The notes: generated by a model not told the origin, from the sequence alone. A DNA stretch of 64,000 nucleotides from Arthrobacter burdickii (GCF_030433645.1 NZ_JAROCG010000001.1:1674001-1738000), one strand, 5' to 3'; positions 36,178 to 45,104 are shown, counted from the stretch's first letter. Program-made: numbers and translations.

Positions 36178-36879
36178 GTGCTTCTCCTCGCCCTCGACAC
36201 CTCCGCCGCCGCCACGGTCGCGCTCCTGCGCGACGACGACGTCGTCGCCCGGTTCGGCAGCGCCGACACGCGCTCCCACGCGGAGGTCCTCGCCCCGGCA
36301 GTGCACAGAATCCTGACCGATGCCGGAGTGGCCGGCCCGGACCTCGACGCCGTGGTCGCGGGCGTCGGACCCGGACCCTTCACGGGACTGCGTGCCGGAC
36401 TCGTGACTGCGCGCACCCTCGCCTTCGTCTGGGGGGTACCACTCCACGGAGTCATGAGCCTCGACGCCCTGGCCTTCGATGCCACAGCGAGCGGCACCCT
36501 CCCTCCGGGGAGCGAGTTCCTCGTGGGAACGGACGCGCGCCGGGGCGAGGTCTACTGGGCCGCGTACCGCGCGCCGTCCAGCAACGGCGTGCAGCCCGGA
36601 CAGGACGTCCACCCGGAGCTGCCGAAACTCCTCGACGGCCCCCACGTCGGTCCGGCGGCGGGACTGCCGAAGGGCCTGCCGCTCGTGGGCAGGGCGGCGG
36701 CCCTGTACCCCGACGACGTCGAAGGGGTCGGGGCCCTCGCGGATCCCGATGCCGCCTCGCTCGGCCGCGTGGCCCGGCTGCGCCTCCTCGCCGGGACGGC
36801 CCTGCCGGACACCTCCCCGCTGTACCTGCGCGAATCCGATGCCCAGGTCCCGGGACCACGGAAGCGGGCTACGGCATGA
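36178..36879 (+). CDS. tsaB: tRNA t6A biosynthesis protein TsaB, 233 aa
   Basis: TsaB is the non-catalytic partner of TsaD in t6A formation. It has the ASKHA fold: [14 protein letters not shown] at the N-terminus, [10 protein letters not shown], and [14 protein letters not shown] near residues 67-80, all usual for TsaB. The length is normal. The GTG start lacks a clear ribosome site, but a TAGGCT box lies 6 nt upstream. The stop overlaps rimI by 4 bp. It lies between tsaE and tsaD, completing the set except TsaC, which is not in this window. Confidence 0.92.
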   Translation: MLLLALDTSAAATVALLRDDDVVARFGSADTRSHAEVLAPAVHRILTDAGVAGPDLDAVVAGVGPGPFTGLRAGLVTARTLAFVWGVPLHGVMSLDALAFDATASGTLPPGSEFLVGTDARRGEVYWAAYRAPSSNGVQPGQDVHPELPKLLDGPHVGPAAGLPKGLPLVGRAAALYPDDVEGVGALADPDAASLGRVARLRLLAGTALPDTSPLYLRESDAQVPGPRKRATA

Positions 36880-37358
36880 GCTCCGAGGGTATGGGCTTCA
36901 CGGTGCGGGACATGGCGTTCGAGGACATCGAGACCATCGGGCGGCTGGAGAACGAGCTGTTCCCGACCGACGCCTGGCCGCTCGAGATGTTCTACACCGA
37001 GTTCTTCCAGCCGGACACACGCCGCTACATCGTGGCCGAGGTGGACGGCGACCCGGTGGGGTACGCGGGCATGATGGTCATCGACACGACGGCCGACATC
37101 CAGACCATCGGCGTGCTGCCGCGCTTCGAGGGCCGGGGCATCGGGCGGACCATGCTCACCGAACTGCTCGCCGAGGCCCGGCGGCGCGGCGCCGACAACG
37201 TGATGCTGGAGGTGCGTGCCGACAATCCCCGCGCCCAGCAGCTGTACACGCGGTTCGGTTTCCAGAAGATCCACACCCGGCGGAACTACTACCGGGACGG
37301 CATCGACGCCTGGATCATGAGGCTCGTCCTGCCGGCCGCCGAAGGAGAAACGCAGTGA
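36876..37358 (+). CDS. rimI: ribosomal protein S18-alanine N-acetyltransferase-like GNAT enzyme, 160 aa
   Basis: This is a GNAT-fold acetyltransferase. The acetyl-CoA pyrophosphate loop is RFEGRGIG at 83-90, preceded by [28 protein letters not shown] is typical of RimI, which acetylates the N-terminal alanine of ribosomal protein S18. Its usual location beside tsaB and tsaD is preserved. Start ATG and stop both overlap neighbours by 4 bp (ATGA with tsaB, GTGA with tsaD), so the three genes are translationally coupled. The substrate is inferred from family and context. Confidence 0.9.
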   Translation: MSSEGMGFTVRDMAFEDIETIGRLENELFPTDAWPLEMFYTEFFQPDTRRYIVAEVDGDPVGYAGMMVIDTTADIQTIGVLPRFEGRGIGRTMLTELLAEARRRGADNVMLEVRADNPRAQQLYTRFGFQKIHTRRNYYRDGIDAWIMRLVLPAAEGETQ

Positions 37359-38476
37359 ACACCGTCCCCGCAGAGGGCCCTGCAACCACGGGGGGTGCCC
37401 CCGGTCCCCTGGTCCTGGGCATCGAGTCCTCCTGCGACGAGACCGGTGTCGGCATCGTCCGGGGTACGCAGCTGCTGACCAACACGGTGTCGTCCTCGAT
37501 GGACGAGCACGTGCGGTTCGGCGGCGTCATCCCGGAGATCGCCTCCCGCGCCCACCTCGAGGCGTTCGTGCCGACGCTCCGGGCCGCGCTCGACGACGCC
37601 GGTGTCACCCTCGACGAGATCGACGCCATTGCCGTTACGGCCGGGCCGGGCCTCTCGGGCGCCCTCATGGTCGGCGTGTCCGCGGCGAAGGCGCTCGCCG
37701 TCGCCACCGGCAAACCGCTGTACGCGATCAACCACCTCGTGGCCCACGTGGGCGTCGGGATGGTCGGCGGCACCTTCGCCGGGGGCCTGCCGCCCAACCT
37801 CGGCGCGCTCCTGGTCTCCGGCGGACACACCGAGATCCTGCGCGTGGGGAACATCGCGAGCGACGTCGAACTGCTGGGATCCACGATCGACGACGCCGCA
37901 GGCGAGGCGTACGACAAGACGGCGCGCATCCTGGGCCTCGGCTATCCCGGTGGCCCCGCGATCGACCGGCTGGCACGGGAGGGCAACCCGAAGGCCATCC
38001 GCTTCCCGCGCGGCCTGTCGCAGCCGAAGTACATGGGGACGGCCGAGGAGCCGGGCCCGCACCGCTACGACTGGTCCTTCAGCGGTCTCAAGACCGCCGT
38101 CGCCCGCTCCGTGGAACAGTACGAGGCGGCGGGGCTGCAGCTCCCCGTCGCGGACATCGCCGCGTCCTTCCAGGAGGCCGTCGTGGACATCATCACGTCC
38201 AAGGCCGTCCTCGCCTGCCGGGAGCACGGCATCACCAACCTCCTCCTGGGCGGTGGAGTCGCAGCCAATCGGAGACTCCGCGAGCTCACGGCGGAGCGGT
38301 GCGCTGCCGCAGGGATCACCCTGACCGTCCCGGCGCCGTCGCTCTGCACCGACAACGGGGCGATGGTGGCCGCCCTCGGGGCGCAGATCGTGCTGGACGG
38401 TGGCCGTCCGAGCGGCATCGCCTTCGGGACGAACCCGTCCCTGCCGGTCACGAGCATCGTCCTCCCGGAGGCCTGA
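37355..38476 (+). CDS. tsaD: tRNA N6-adenosine threonylcarbamoyltransferase TsaD, 373 aa
   Basis: TsaD is the catalytic ASKHA-fold subunit that transfers the threonylcarbamoyl group to A37 of t[14 protein letters not shown] at 21-31 begins the fold. The metal ligands are His127 and His131 in [11 protein letters not shown], and a third ligand Asp lies in the C-terminal [18 protein letters not shown] and [19 protein letters not shown] are standard motifs. The GTG at 37355 overlaps the rimI stop and follows GAAGGAGA. It ends the operon. Confidence 0.95.
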   Translation: MNTVPAEGPATTGGAPGPLVLGIESSCDETGVGIVRGTQLLTNTVSSSMDEHVRFGGVIPEIASRAHLEAFVPTLRAALDDAGVTLDEIDAIAVTAGPGLSGALMVGVSAAKALAVATGKPLYAINHLVAHVGVGMVGGTFAGGLPPNLGALLVSGGHTEILRVGNIASDVELLGSTIDDAAGEAYDKTARILGLGYPGGPAIDRLAREGNPKAIRFPRGLSQPKYMGTAEEPGPHRYDWSFSGLKTAVARSVEQYEAAGLQLPVADIAASFQEAVVDIITSKAVLACREHGITNLLLGGGVAANRRLRELTAERCAAAGITLTVPAPSLCTDNGAMVAALGAQIVLDGGRPSGIAFGTNPSLPVTSIVLPEA

Positions 38477-38501
38477 GGCCTGACGGCGTCGGCCCTTCCG
38501 G

Positions 38502-38531
38502 TTCATAGGTGCGCAGACATGCACTTATACT
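38502..38531 (+). promoter_or_regulatory. promoter with ArsR-type operator before the MFS gene
   Basis: The -35 TTCATA (38502-38507) and -10 TATACT (38526-38531) are 18 bp apart. An imperfect palindrome, ATAGGTGC (38505-38512), eight bases, then GCACTTAT (38521-38528), fills the spacer and touches both boxes; 7 of 8 arm positions match. This is the usual geometry of ArsR/SmtB repression, and an ArsR gene follows the MFS gene. Confidence 0.65.
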
Positions 38532-38563
38532 GGGGAGACTGCTCCCTACTGAAACGGCCGGCC

Positions 38564-39799
38564 ATGTTCTCCGTCTTCCGCCACACGGCGTACCGCAACC
38601 TCTTCACCGCGCAGGTGGTGGCACTCCTCGGCACGGGACTGCTCACCGTGGCGCTCGGCCTCCTGGCCTTCGACCTGGCGGGAGACCGCGCCGGAGCGGT
38701 GCTCGGCACCGCGCTGACGATCAAGATGATCGCCTACGTCTTCGTCGCCCCCGTGATGGCGGCGCTCGTGGAACGCCTGCCCCGCAAGGGCGTGCTGGTC
38801 GGAGCGGACCTGGTACGCGCCGTCATCGCCCTGGGCCTTCCCTTCGTCGACCAGGTGTGGCAGGTCTACGTGCTCGTGTTCCTCCTGCAGTCGGCCTCCG
38901 CGACCTTCACGCCCGCGTTCCAGGCCTTGATCCCGGTCGTGCTGCCCGAGGAGAAGGACTACACGAAGGCCCTGTCGCTGTCCCGCCTGGCGTACGACGT
39001 CGAATCCCTCGTCAGCCCGCTGCTCGCAGCGGCCCTGCTGACCGTGCTGTCCTTCTCGAACCTCTTCCTGGGCACGATGCTCGGGTTCCTCGCCTCCGCG
39101 GTCCTGGTCCTCATCACCCGCCTGCCCCGGATACCGGCGGCCGGACGACACCAGGGGTCCCTGCTGCACCGCACCACGCTCGGCTCCCGCATCTTCCTCC
39201 GGACCCCGAGCCTGCGCGGACTGATGGCCCTGAACCTGGTGGTCGCCGCAGCGACCGCGATGGTCCTGGTCAATACCGTCGTCTACGCCCGGGACCTCTT
39301 CGCCGGCACCAACACCGACGTCGCGCTCGCCCTGGCCGTGTACGGCGCGGGATCGATGCTCGTCGCGTTCCTCGCACCACGGATCCTCGAGCGGGTACCG
39401 GACCGCACCTTCATGCTGGTGGGTGCCGCGCTCCTTCCTCTCGGACTCCTCGGGGCCGCCCTGGTCGCGGGATATGGAGCACCGTGGTGGAGCTTCCTCG
39501 GCCTGTGGGTCCTCCTCGGCGTCGGCACGTCGATGATCAGCATGCCGTCCTCGCGCCTGCTGCGCCGCGTCGCCACCGACGCCACGAGGAGCTACGTCTT
39601 CACCGCGCAGTTCTCCCTGTCCCACGCCTGCTTCATGCTGACCTACCCGGTGGCCGGGTGGGTCGGTGCTGCCGCGGGCCTGCCGGCGGCGGCCTCGGTG
39701 CTCGCCGCCATCGCGGTCGTCGGGACCATCGCGGCCCTGGTGTCCTGGCCGACGGCGGCCGAGTCGCCTGCCGCCGCCGGGGCCGCGCTGAGCCGGTAG
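38564..39799 (+). CDS. MFS efflux transporter, 411 aa
   Basis: This is a 12-helix major facilitator. FRHTAYRNLFTAQVVALLGTG begins at the first helix, and the loop 2-3 segment ERLPRKGVLVGADLVRA is typical of exporters. The ATG at 38564 is chosen because an upstream ATG at 38519 sits inside the operator and promoter. The substrate is not fixed by motif. The downstream ArsR-family gene and the operator in its promoter suggest a toxic metal such as nickel or cobalt, as in NreB-like exporters, but this is inference. No strong ribosome site precedes the start. Confidence 0.78.
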   Translation: MFSVFRHTAYRNLFTAQVVALLGTGLLTVALGLLAFDLAGDRAGAVLGTALTIKMIAYVFVAPVMAALVERLPRKGVLVGADLVRAVIALGLPFVDQVWQVYVLVFLLQSASATFTPAFQALIPVVLPEEKDYTKALSLSRLAYDVESLVSPLLAAALLTVLSFSNLFLGTMLGFLASAVLVLITRLPRIPAAGRHQGSLLHRTTLGSRIFLRTPSLRGLMALNLVVAAATAMVLVNTVVYARDLFAGTNTDVALALAVYGAGSMLVAFLAPRILERVPDRTFMLVGAALLPLGLLGAALVAGYGAPWWSFLGLWVLLGVGTSMISMPSSRLLRRVATDATRSYVFTAQFSLSHACFMLTYPVAGWVGAAAGLPAAASVLAAIAVVGTIAALVSWPTAAESPAAAGAALSR

Positions 39800-39840
39800 C
39801 GTAGGGGGACCGGAGGCGGTATCGAGCGGGGGAGGGCGGC

Positions 39841-40236
39841 ATCAGCGAGAGTGATCCGCGGCAGCAGGCTGCCGCGGGGCCCGACGGCCACCCGGCCGGT
39901 CCGAGCCTCGTCCATCAGGTCGCGCCGGACCACCAGCGACTGGAGGCGGGCGCAGCCACCTTCCGCATGCTCGCGGACCCGACACGGCTGCACATCCTGT
40001 GGCTCCTCACGCAGGGGCCGGCCGACGTCGGAACCCTCGTCGCGTCCACCGGAGCCAACCGGACGGCCGTGAGCCAGCACCTGGCCAAACTGCGGCTCTC
40101 GGGCCTCGTGTCCACCCGCAAGGAGGCGCGGAACGTGGTCTACAGCATCATCGACGGGCACCTCGCCCGGCTCATCCTCGAAGGAATGAACCACGCGGAC
40201 CACCGTGTCACCGGGGAGCCCGTCCACGCGGAATGA
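39841..40236 (+). CDS. ArsR/SmtB family transcriptional regulator (start codon uncertain)
   Basis: This is a winged-helix metal-sensing repressor. The family opening LEAGAATFRMLADPTRLHIL covers helices 1-2, the recognition helix is in TGANRTAVSQHLAKLRLSGL, and VYSIIDGHLARL forms the wing and last helix. The His-rich tail NHADHRVTGEPVHAE resembles the Ni/Co sensors NmtR and KmtR. The coding frame has no ATG, GTG or TTG between the upstream stop at 39802 and ATG 39967, yet residues before 39967 are clearly family-like. An ATC at 39841 follows the strong site GGGGGAGGG. I therefore extend to 39841 (131 aa). A start at 39967 would remove helix 1. Confidence 0.75.
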   Translation: MSESDPRQQAAAGPDGHPAGPSLVHQVAPDHQRLEAGAATFRMLADPTRLHILWLLTQGPADVGTLVASTGANRTAVSQHLAKLRLSGLVSTRKEARNVVYSIIDGHLARLILEGMNHADHRVTGEPVHAE

Positions 40237-40362
40237 CCGTGCCGGTTGGCTCGCCCTAAATTGGACGTTCTCGCTGGGGGCCAGACGCGACGCCCCTCCC
40301 GCGCCGCGTACCGGGAACCCGCGCCCCGTTCCACCGGGGTGGTCGGGGCCCGGAACGCGCAA

Positions 40363-40390
40363 GGGCCGGACCCCCGAAGGAGTCCGGCCC
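40363..40390. terminator. 9-bp hairpin between convergent genes
   Basis: GGGCCGGAC at 40363-40371 pairs perfectly with GTCCGGCCC at 40382-40390. It lies between the convergent ArsR and SRPBCC genes, 20 bp past the SRPBCC stop, and could act in both directions. Confidence 0.65.
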
Positions 40391-40409
40391 ATCCACGGAA
40401 CTTCTGGGA

Positions 40410-41237
40410 CTAGAGCGTGCCCCGGCGGTTGATCGGATCGCCGTCGGTCAGCGTGTCGTCCTGGAGGCCCTGGCTGTCCGAGGGGACACCGGTGCCCGGG
40501 ATCCCGTCCACTGCGGGAACGGCGTCGATGTCTGTGTCACTGACGACGGGAGTGGTCGCCGGGATCGACGTCTCGGGCGCGACGGGGGCGGTTTCGGTGA
40601 CCGGAACCGTGGAGACCTCGGTCTCGGTCTCCTCTTCCTTCCCCTTGTTCGCTGCTGCTGCAGCTACCCCTGCCACCGTTGCTGCCGCGGCGAGCCCGAC
40701 CCCTGCAGCGACCTTGCCGGACACACCGGCCTTGCCGCTGTCGCCCCGCGACTGCTCGGCGTCCTCGACGGTGGGAGTTCCGGGCTGTCCGGCCACGGTG
40801 CCGCGCCAGGCGCCGGTGGAGTAGCTCTCCGACTCGATGAATGTCTTGAACTTCTGGAGGTCGGCCTTCGCCTGGTTCTCGACGACGTTCAGCTTGTCGC
40901 CGACCTTCTCGACGAGTCCCTCGGGCTCGTATTCCAGCACCAGGTTGACGCGGGTCGTCCCGCCGAGGTCCTCGAAGGAGACGGTGCCTGCATTGGTCGC
41001 ACCCTCCGTAGCCGCCCACGAGACCTTCCGGTCCGGTACCTGCTCGAGGATACGTGCTTCCCACTGGCGGCGGATCCCGCCGATCTCCGCGACCCACTCG
41101 AGGCGGTCGTCGCTGAGCTGGGTGATCTGCTTGATGCCGCCCATGAAGTGCGGGAATTCCTCGAACTGCGTCCACTGGTTGTACACGGTCGTCACTGGAA
41201 GATTCACTACAACGGTTTCTTCGACCTTCGTGGTCAT
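40410..41237 (-). CDS. SRPBCC family (polyketide cyclase/dehydrase-like) protein with long acidic tail, 275 aa
   Basis: The N-terminal 145 residues form a START/SRPBCC-like domain (VEETVVVNLPVTTVYNQWTQ, then EEFPHFMGGIKQI and WEARILEQVPDRKVSW). Such domains bind hydrophobic ligands. The remainder is a low-complexity region: an Ala/Gly/Val-rich stretch at about 168-192 that could be a membrane segment, then an acidic Thr/Pro/Val-rich tail. The ATG at 41237 follows AAGGAGGGCAAG in the leader. Function is unknown; related proteins in actinobacteria are often stress-associated. The tail may anchor the protein or be disordered. Confidence 0.75.
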   Translation of the reverse strand: MTTKVEETVVVNLPVTTVYNQWTQFEEFPHFMGGIKQITQLSDDRLEWVAEIGGIRRQWEARILEQVPDRKVSWAATEGATNAGTVSFEDLGGTTRVNLVLEYEPEGLVEKVGDKLNVVENQAKADLQKFKTFIESESYSTGAWRGTVAGQPGTPTVEDAEQSRGDSGKAGVSGKVAAGVGLAAAATVAGVAAAAANKGKEEETETEVSTVPVTETAPVAPETSIPATTPVVSDTDIDAVPAVDGIPGTGVPSDSQGLQDDTLTDGDPINRRGTL

Positions 41238-41443
41238 CTTGCCCTCCTTGGCTGGTGGGATACGTGCGCTGATTCATCAGCATGCTTAGCATATGGTGTG
41301 CGCCGGGGATATGGCCAGTACCGGGCACGCCCGGCGTGTTGCCGGACGAGCCGGACGACGATGCCCGACGAGCCGCGCGACGATTCCGGGCCCCGGCCGA
41401 GGTCGGCCCGCAGGCGGATCGGACGCCTGCTGCCTCCGGGTCC
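41238..41443. other. intergenic region without a recognised gene
   Basis: These 206 bp separate the SRPBCC gene from the SnoaL-like gene, both on the minus strand. The part next to the SRPBCC start is AT-rich for this genome (AGCATGCTTAGCATATGG) and probably holds its promoter. I see no RNA gene or convincing ORF. Confidence 0.4.
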
Positions 41444-41833
41444 TCAGGAGGGCAGGTCGCCGACGTCCGCATACCTGCGGCGCCAGTCCCTGCCCTCCTC
41501 CCCGCCGTACAGGGTCCAGTACTCGCGGCCCGAGCTGATGACGCCGTCGGCCACGGTCCAGATCGACACGACGCGGAAGATGCCGACGTCCTCCTGCGGC
41601 ACCTGGACCTCGGACACCACCACCTCGCCGGCGGAGTAGACGTTCAGGACGTCGATGCTCCAGCCGTTCGGACGCTCGGAATTCACGGCCACCATGTTGT
41701 CCCGGCCTCGGATGACCTCGCGCGTGACGGGCCAGAACACCTCCACGTCCTCGGCCAGTACCTGACCGACGGCCTTCCAGTCCCTGCTCCACACCGACGA
41801 CCAGTACCGCCGGATCACCTCGGTACATTCCAT
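41444..41833 (-). CDS. SnoaL-like (NTF2-fold) nuclear transport factor 2 family protein, 129 aa
   Basis: This is a small NTF2/SnoaL-like cone-fold protein. The opening VIRRYWSSVWSRDWKAVGQV and LAEDVEVFWP, the middle GRDNMVAVNSERPNGWSIDV, and the end WTVADGVISSGREYWTLYG are typical of polyketide-cyclase or limonene-epoxide-hydrolase-like members. Asp in LAEDVEV and the late Glu in GREYWT may line the pocket. Its ligand is unknown. It lies 21 bp after the isomerase gene on the same strand and could be a fourth member of that operon. Confidence 0.75.
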   Translation of the reverse strand: MECTEVIRRYWSSVWSRDWKAVGQVLAEDVEVFWPVTREVIRGRDNMVAVNSERPNGWSIDVLNVYSAGEVVVSEVQVPQEDVGIFRVVSIWTVADGVISSGREYWTLYGGEEGRDWRRRYADVGDLPS

Positions 41834-41854
41834 GGGCCGATGCTACCGCCGATG

Positions 41855-42742
41855 CTACGGCCGGGCGTCGCCGCTCAGGGAGCCCAGGTGCAGCGCGACG
41901 TTCGCCTCGAAGCCTTCGATGGTCCGTGCGATGGCGTCCGCCGACGGGGTGTCCCAGATGTCCTGGTTGAAGAGCTCCACCTCGATGTCACCGGCATAGC
42001 CGGCCGCCTTCACGGCATGGGTGATCGCAGCGAAGTCGATGACGCCGTCGCCCGGGTAGTGGCGGGACAGCAGGACGTCCGCGGCGAGGGGGGTCTTCCA
42101 GTCGCAGACCTGGTAACTCGCGATCCGACCTTCCGCACCTGCCCGCGCGACCTGCTCGAACAGCTCCGGATCCCACCAGACGTGGAAGGTGTCGACAACC
42201 ACTCCGACCACCGAGGAGGAGAAGGGCGAGGCGAGATCGAGGGCCTGCTTCAGCGTGGAGATGACGGCCCGGTCGGAGGCGTACATCGGATGGAGCGGTT
42301 CGAGGGCGAGCGTCACCCCTGCGGCCTGGGCGTCGGCCGCCAGCTCCCCGAGGGCGTCCTGCACCATCGCACGGGCTCCTGCGAGGTCCTTCGATCCCTG
42401 CGGGATACCGCCGGCGACCATCACGAGGACCGCGGCGGAACCGGCGGCACCGGCAGCCGCGAGCTGGGCGGTCTCCTCGATCGCCCTGCGGTTGTCATCC
42501 ATCGCGGCGCGGCGTGCACGGCCCTCCGGCACGGTGAAGAAGCCGCCGCGGCAGAGGCTGGAGAACCGCAGTCCCGAATCGGCGAGCAGCCGTGCGGCCT
42601 CGGGCAGGGAGGCTGCCTCCACGGAATCGCGCCACAGGCCGATGCTGGTGATGCCGGCATCGGCGGTCACCCGGAGCGCTTCGCGAAGGGGGGCGTACTT
42701 GATGGTGGCCTGGTTGATCGACAGGCGCTCGTTCGGTGTCAT
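41855..42742 (-). CDS. sugar phosphate isomerase/epimerase (xylose-isomerase-like TIM barrel), 295 aa
   Basis: This is a TIM-barrel protein of the AP-endonuclease-2/xylose isomerase-like family. Opening SINQATIKYAPLREAL and GITSIGLWRD, then LALEPLHPMYA with the first metal-binding Glu, VVVDTFHVWWDP with Asp and His, and a final IEVELFN with Glu give the metal site. It probably isomerises or epimerises a keto-sugar or sugar acid. It is the last gene of a minus-strand operon with a Gfo/Idh dehydrogenase and a DUF993 protein; its ATG overlaps the DUF993 stop by 4 bp. The substrate is unknown. Confidence 0.82.
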   Translation of the reverse strand: MTPNERLSINQATIKYAPLREALRVTADAGITSIGLWRDSVEAASLPEAARLLADSGLRFSSLCRGGFFTVPEGRARRAAMDDNRRAIEETAQLAAAGAAGSAAVLVMVAGGIPQGSKDLAGARAMVQDALGELAADAQAAGVTLALEPLHPMYASDRAVISTLKQALDLASPFSSSVVGVVVDTFHVWWDPELFEQVARAGAEGRIASYQVCDWKTPLAADVLLSRHYPGDGVIDFAAITHAVKAAGYAGDIEVELFNQDIWDTPSADAIARTIEGFEANVALHLGSLSGDARP

Positions 42743-43893
42743 GCCGCCACCCCGCTCACGCGCAGCAGTGCGTGCCAGCGATCACGGGCCAGCTCCGGTT
42801 GTTCGAGCGCCCCGCACTGGTTCGCGAGGCGGACGATCTCCGACAGGTGCGGCAGGCTGCGGGCCGCGTGCAGACCGCCGACCATCCCGACGCCGGGCTG
42901 GTGCCCGTTGAGCCAGCTGAGGAAGGCCACACCCGTCTTGTAGTAGAACGTCGGCGCCGCGAAGATCTGCCGTGAGAGTGCTTCGGTGGGGCCGAGGATC
43001 CGTGCGTACGCGTCCGGGTCACCGGCGTCGAGCGCCTGGACGGCCGCCGAAGCGTGCGGACCGAGCGCGGCGAAGGCGCCGAGGAGCGCGTCGGAGTAGC
43101 CCGACGCATCCCCGCCGATGAGTGAGACGTAGTTGAAGTCGTCCCCGGTGAACATGCGTGCGGGCGCGTTGAGCTGTGCGCGCACCGCCCGTTCCGAGTC
43201 TGCATCGAGCAGGCTCATCTTGACGCCCGCCACCTTGTCGGGAGAGTTGGCGATGATCTTGAGCAGGGTCGAGGACGCCGTGTCGGTGTCCGCCGAGCCG
43301 AAGTAGGTGCCGAGCTCGGGGTCGAAGGCGCTGCCGAGCCAGTGCAGGATCACGGGGGCGCCGGCCGCAGCCAGCACCTCGGAGTACACCCGCTGGTAGT
43401 CCTCGGCGGTCCGTGCGGCGCGGGCGAGGTGCCGGCTCGCCATCAGGACCACGGATGCGCCTGCGTCCTCGGTGAAGTGGAGCTGGTCCTTGTAGGCGTC
43501 GATCACGGCGTCGAGGGAGATCACCGGGTCCTCGACGTGGTCCGTGTTCACGCCGGCGACGAGGGCGCCGCCGACGGAACGGGCCTCGGCAGCACTGCGC
43601 GCTATGAGTTCGCGGGTCGCGGCGGGGTCGAGCCCCATGTTGCGCTGGGCGGTGTCCATCGCGTCCGCGACGCCGAGCCCCCAGGACCACAGATGGTGCC
43701 GGAACGCGAGGGTCGCATCCCAGTCGAGGTCCGCGGCGGCGCCGGGCACGTTCTCCGCCGTCGTGCGGGGGACCACGTGGGCCGCCGCATACACGGTCCG
43801 GCTGGACAGGGGCGCGGTCGGCTTCGAGAACGACGGCGCGGGACGGAGTTCGACGGCGGAGACGGTCCCCGCCGCATCGACGAGGGTGATCAT
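42739..43893 (-). CDS. DUF993 family protein (dihydrodipicolinate-synthase-like fold), 384 aa
   Basis: This is a DUF993 protein, predicted to be a TIM barrel related to the NAL/DHDPS aldolases. LAFRHHLWSWGLGVADAMDTAQ, VLMASRHLARAA and the lysine-containing GVKMSLLDAD at the expected Schiff-base strand support an aldolase-type reaction. The family has no assigned reaction that I know. Start and stop both overlap the flanking genes by 4 bp. Its constant company of a Gfo/Idh dehydrogenase and a sugar isomerase suggests retro-aldol cleavage of a keto-sugar acid, which is inference. Confidence 0.85.
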   Translation of the reverse strand: MITLVDAAGTVSAVELRPAPSFSKPTAPLSSRTVYAAAHVVPRTTAENVPGAAADLDWDATLAFRHHLWSWGLGVADAMDTAQRNMGLDPAATRELIARSAAEARSVGGALVAGVNTDHVEDPVISLDAVIDAYKDQLHFTEDAGASVVLMASRHLARAARTAEDYQRVYSEVLAAAGAPVILHWLGSAFDPELGTYFGSADTDTASSTLLKIIANSPDKVAGVKMSLLDADSERAVRAQLNAPARMFTGDDFNYVSLIGGDASGYSDALLGAFAALGPHASAAVQALDAGDPDAYARILGPTEALSRQIFAAPTFYYKTGVAFLSWLNGHQPGVGMVGGLHAARSLPHLSEIVRLANQCGALEQPELARDRWHALLRVSGVAA

Positions 43894-45077
43894 GCCAGCG
43901 TGACCGCTTCCTCGAGGGGGAGCACGGCCGTGCGCACGTCCTGCAGTTCCAGGCGGCGCCCGGAGCGGGAGCTCTCGAGTCCCTGCTCCGCGAGGTACAT
44001 TCCGCGGGCACCGGCGAGGAAGTCGTACGGGTGCGGCCCGTCCTCCAGGACGTGGCGCAGGAACTCCTCCCACTGGGTCTTGAAGCCGTTCTCGAACACC
44101 TCGTTGGTGGGGACGTCGATCCAGTCGGCGTCGTAGTCGTGCGTGTCCTCGAGGTCCGGGTTCCAGACCGGCTTCGGCGTGGCGTTGCGCGGCTGGATCT
44201 TGCAGCCGAACAGCCCGACGACGGCCGAGCCGTGCGTGCCGTCCACCTGGAACTGCACGAGCTCGTCGCGGTTCACCCGGACGGTCCAGCTCGAGTTGAG
44301 CTGAGCGACGATGCCGCCCTCCAGCTCGAAGACGGCGTAGGCGGCGTCGTCGGCGGTGGCCCGGTAGGGGTGGCCCTGCTCGTCGACGCGCTCGTCGATG
44401 TGCGTGACCGCGCGGGCGTAGACGGACTCGACCTTGCCGAAGAGGTTCTCCAGGACGTAGCTCCAGTGCGGGAACATGTCGACGACGATGCCGCCGCCGT
44501 CCTCCGTGCGGTAGTTCCAGCTGGGGCGCTGGGCGTCCTGCCAGCCGCCCTCGAAGACCCAGTAGCCGAACTCGCCGCGCACCGAGAGGATGCGGCCGAA
44601 GAATCCGGAGTCCACGAGGCGCTTGAGCTTCTGCATGCCCGGCAGGTACAGCTTGTCGTGCACCACGCCGTTCTTGATGCCGGCCGCTTCGGCCAGGTTC
44701 GCGAGCTCGAGGGCATCGGCGGCCGTCTCGGCCGTGGGCTTCTCGGTGTAGATCGCCTTGCCGGCGGCGATGGCCTTCCGGATGGCCGCGGACCGGGCCT
44801 TGGTCACGAGGAAGTCCGCGTAGATCTCCCAGGTCGGGTCCGCCAGGACGCTGTCGAGGTCGGTCGAGTAGTGCTCGATGCCGTGCTTCGCGGCGAGTTC
44901 GGCGAGCTTCGCCTCGTTGCGGCCCACCAGGATCGGTTCCACCTGGACCCGGCTGCCGTCGGAGAGGAGGACTCCTCCCTGGTCCCGGATGGCGAGGATG
45001 GAGCGGACCAGGTGCTGCCTGTATCCCATCCGTCCTGAGACGCCGTTCATGATGATTCCGATTGTCCTCGTCGACAT
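43890..45077 (-). CDS. Gfo/Idh/MocA family oxidoreductase, 395 aa
   Basis: This is an NAD(P)-dependent sugar or inositol dehydrogenase. The N-terminal Rossmann fold begins TIGIIMNGVSGRMGYRQHL, an unusual G-x-S-GRMG pattern, and the family motif EKP is present as YTEKPTAE. The substrate domain includes GGGIVVDMFPHWSY, equivalent to the catalytic DxxxH region. The ATG at 45077 follows AAGAGGAGCATCA. It is the first gene of the three-gene operon. A promoter and LacI-type operator lie directly upstream, so it is probably induced by a sugar. The exact substrate is unknown. Confidence 0.85.
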   Translation of the reverse strand: MSTRTIGIIMNGVSGRMGYRQHLVRSILAIRDQGGVLLSDGSRVQVEPILVGRNEAKLAELAAKHGIEHYSTDLDSVLADPTWEIYADFLVTKARSAAIRKAIAAGKAIYTEKPTAETAADALELANLAEAAGIKNGVVHDKLYLPGMQKLKRLVDSGFFGRILSVRGEFGYWVFEGGWQDAQRPSWNYRTEDGGGIVVDMFPHWSYVLENLFGKVESVYARAVTHIDERVDEQGHPYRATADDAAYAVFELEGGIVAQLNSSWTVRVNRDELVQFQVDGTHGSAVVGLFGCKIQPRNATPKPVWNPDLEDTHDYDADWIDVPTNEVFENGFKTQWEEFLRHVLEDGPHPYDFLAGARGMYLAEQGLESSRSGRRLELQDVRTAVLPLEEAVTLA

Positions 45078-45104
45078 TGATGCTCCTCTTGGCTCCGGCA
45101 GCGC

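Noticed and set aside
38519-38563. ATG at 38519 as the MFS start
   Set aside because: It lies inside the ArsR-type operator and before the TATACT -10 box, so the transcript from that promoter could not contain it.
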